The notes beneath the pieces were generated by a model. It searched no databases, was not told the origin of the DNA, and saw only the letters and a list, made by a program, of their open reading frames with translations. A DNA stretch of 64,000 nucleotides from Chamaea fasciata (lineage: Eukaryota > Chordata > Aves > Passeriformes > Sylviidae), in assembly GCA_029207755.1 (NCBI GenBank), contig JARCOQ010000005.1:60461414-60525413 (forward strand). Direction: 5' to 3'. Position 1 is the first letter of the stretch. Each line of letters begins with the position of its first letter. Shown one piece after another: positions 57,601 through 60,600 of the stretch. Both the position numbers and the translations under genes were made by a program.

Positions 57601-60600
57601 TCACTGCAGGCTGAGAATTAGCCACATTTGTTCAGCACAAGCTGGCTCATGCACTGCAAGCCACATATCGGCATTCAGTGTGGTTCTCTGCACCAGCTGT
57701 ACGGCTCTGCCTCTTGGCAAGCTGCAGCAGGGATATATCCACTCTCCCATGTACATTAATCCTCTGTGCTCTGAGCACAGTAACAATAATTCTCACCCTC
57801 CAGCCTGTCCTCTCTACTAGTTTTCTCTGACCTTGAAACATTGCAGAGATGAAAGAGCAAGGGCAGAAACAGAAGCTGCAGGAAGGGGAGTTAAAAGTTA
57901 TGAGCCACTGCTCCCTATGATTTTGTATTCTCTTACTTTTTCCTGTGCTGTGTTCCAGCAGCTCTGCTTCCACTTGGCTAATTATGTCAGGCTAATTATG
58001 TATTAAAAAGTAAAGATCACCTTGAGGAGCATCAGCATCATACCAGAGGCTAACCTGGCTCCACAATGACCAAACCTCTGTGCAGCAAAGCTTCACAGGT
58101 AGCCAAGGCTGCCAACAGTCTGCCTAAGCCAAGCCAAATCCACATCCACAGCAAATCCACCCAAACTGCTTACAGCCAGGCATCTCTCTGACCTGGCAAG
58201 CCAGTTCCCACTGGTAGCTCCCAAAGGAGCTTCTGCTCCCTCTCATTGCCCGTGGAAAAGGATCCCTGAGATGATCACCAGCAGAAAGGACACCATGAAA
58301 CAAGTACAAGAAGAGCAAACAAGAAAGTTTCTCAATTTTCCCCAGTTTGATTTCAAGCCCAGCATAAAAACTTATTTACAAACCGAGGTGGTAACAGAGA
58401 AGCACCTACTTGTGACTGAGCAGAGCTCTGAGCCCCAACATGCTGTTCCTGAGTGAGAAACATCCTGGTTTAGTACAGGGAGCTTTCTGGAGGCAGGCAG
58501 CTGGGTGAGATGCACCCACTCCTCCAGGCCAAAGCTGGACTCAGGTGCAGACAGGGGATGTTTTAGAGACAAGGACAAGGCAACTCCCTGTTACAGCTGA
58601 CCTGGGCCATCAGACAGTCCTGTGCTAATGCTCCTCCATAAATTCAGGCTCCTGGCACCATCCCAGTGATTTACAGTGTGTAAATAGTTCCCCTTAAAGT
58701 AAGTCAGCACTGCATTGGCAGAGAAGCTAAGACTCTTCCCCAAGGTGCAGAGTGAGACTTGCACGCCAATATTTTGCATCCTTACAGCATCATGAACTAA
58801 ATATATGAGGGAATCAAAACTACATCCTCTGCATAAAAGGAGACTTATTTTTTATAAACCCTAAGTGCTCTTTAGTGTTTAGAAGAAAATATATGCCATC
58901 AGATGTTCCATCAAGACGTGGTTTCAAAAAGATCTTGTGATGAAACCTTTCTAAATAATATAAATTGGGGGGGGGGGGGGGGGGGGCATGCAGGGAGGAG
59001 TGGTGAATTGGAATTGTTTTATACACCTGGCAATGAAGGAATTATATATCTTAAACTTTGCTCTTACAAGAATAATGGAGGCTGCAGTGAATTTGCCATT
59101 TGTAATGACACTGAGCTGGCTGAAAGGACCTGCACCTGCAAACCTAATTACATTGGGGATGGATTTAAGTGCCGAGGCAACATCTTCCAGGTAAAACACT
59201 TCACATGTTTGCTGGCTTCCATTTTTCTTCACATAGTTACTTAATACAATGGTTGAAACATACCACTTTTTTCTTAGACAAAATTATACCCCAGAATTTG
59301 ATGTTATCCCAATCCAAGAAGCCAGGAATAGGAACAGGATGCTGCTAGATAACCTTAACTTCCAGAACAAATAAAAACCCCTAATGGACAACCATTATGA
59401 CTGCAGTATTAGGGAGTTTTAGGTTTTAAAGAAGCCTGATGTTTGACAAAGTAAGGTAAGAACAGAACAGAAACAATAGAGAAATGATGCCTTAAGTTTT
59501 AGCTTTCATGTTTTTCAGATTCTGTGTGGCCTAGGTCTGTAGTTCCTCATATGTGTTAGTAAGCTCTTTTCACAGAGTGGGTAGACCGAACAGTCCTTTT
59601 CCAGATGGAGACCAAGGACAAATGTTACAAGTTTCAGGCCCAAAAGCATAAACAGTGGACTGAAGAGAGAAAGCAAGAATGATGGGAGTTCATAATCTGA
59701 AGCTGTAATTGGACAATTAACCCCAATATGCAAATGGACCAAAACATAAAGTGAGAGACCTTGTGACCGGTCATTCATTTTAGTGACCATTTTGGGTCCA
59801 TCTTGGGTGTAGCCCTGGCCAGGCTCTTGTACTGCCAAGGTGTTCCCAAAAGGCCTTTCAATGAATATCTACTTCATTCTCTTAGCTCTGTCTAGTCTCT
59901 GCTCCAGGTCAGCCTTCCCAAAGCATCCATTCTGGCAACCACAGCAGGACAGCGAGGCATCTGGAAAACCCCTGGACCAGAGGAACACCCAGCTCCTGCC
60001 CTCCCACTCCTGCAGCACTTATTCCAAACCAGAAGTTCCCTTTCTCATCTGAGTGCTGCATTTTTGTGGACTCTGCAGGTGTTGCCTTGTATTTGTGGCA
60101 TTGTTACAGAGTCTTGTTCTTAATTGCAGGAACTTCTCAGGAACACCAACACATCCAGGTTTTATTTTCACTTAGAGGTAAGAAAAGGTCGAGTGGTTGG
60201 GGTTTGTTGGGGTTTTCTTGAGGGGTTCACCTCTGTTTTTTTTTCTCTAACAGTGTAGAGCTGAGAGAAGCAGGCAAGAATCTGGTGTGTAGCAACTTCC
60301 TTCAGTGTAATTGGGGCTGGATTTAGATTATCAGTCACTAATACTTGAGATGCTCTAATGTATACTATTAACTGTCACTAAAACAGTATTAATGATCAAG
60401 ACCAAGGTCCCAGGGAAAGGTAAGGCCTACAGACTGGGCATAAAACTGAAGCTTTCACCCGTTCACAGTCTGAGATCTGCCGGCACATCTCTTGTGAATT
60501 CTGAAGCAAGAATATACCACTCATTTACTTTCTGCATCTCGAATGGAAATATTCTCAGTTGCCTCCCTGAAACATCACAGGGTGCTCTGTGTCTTGCAAG

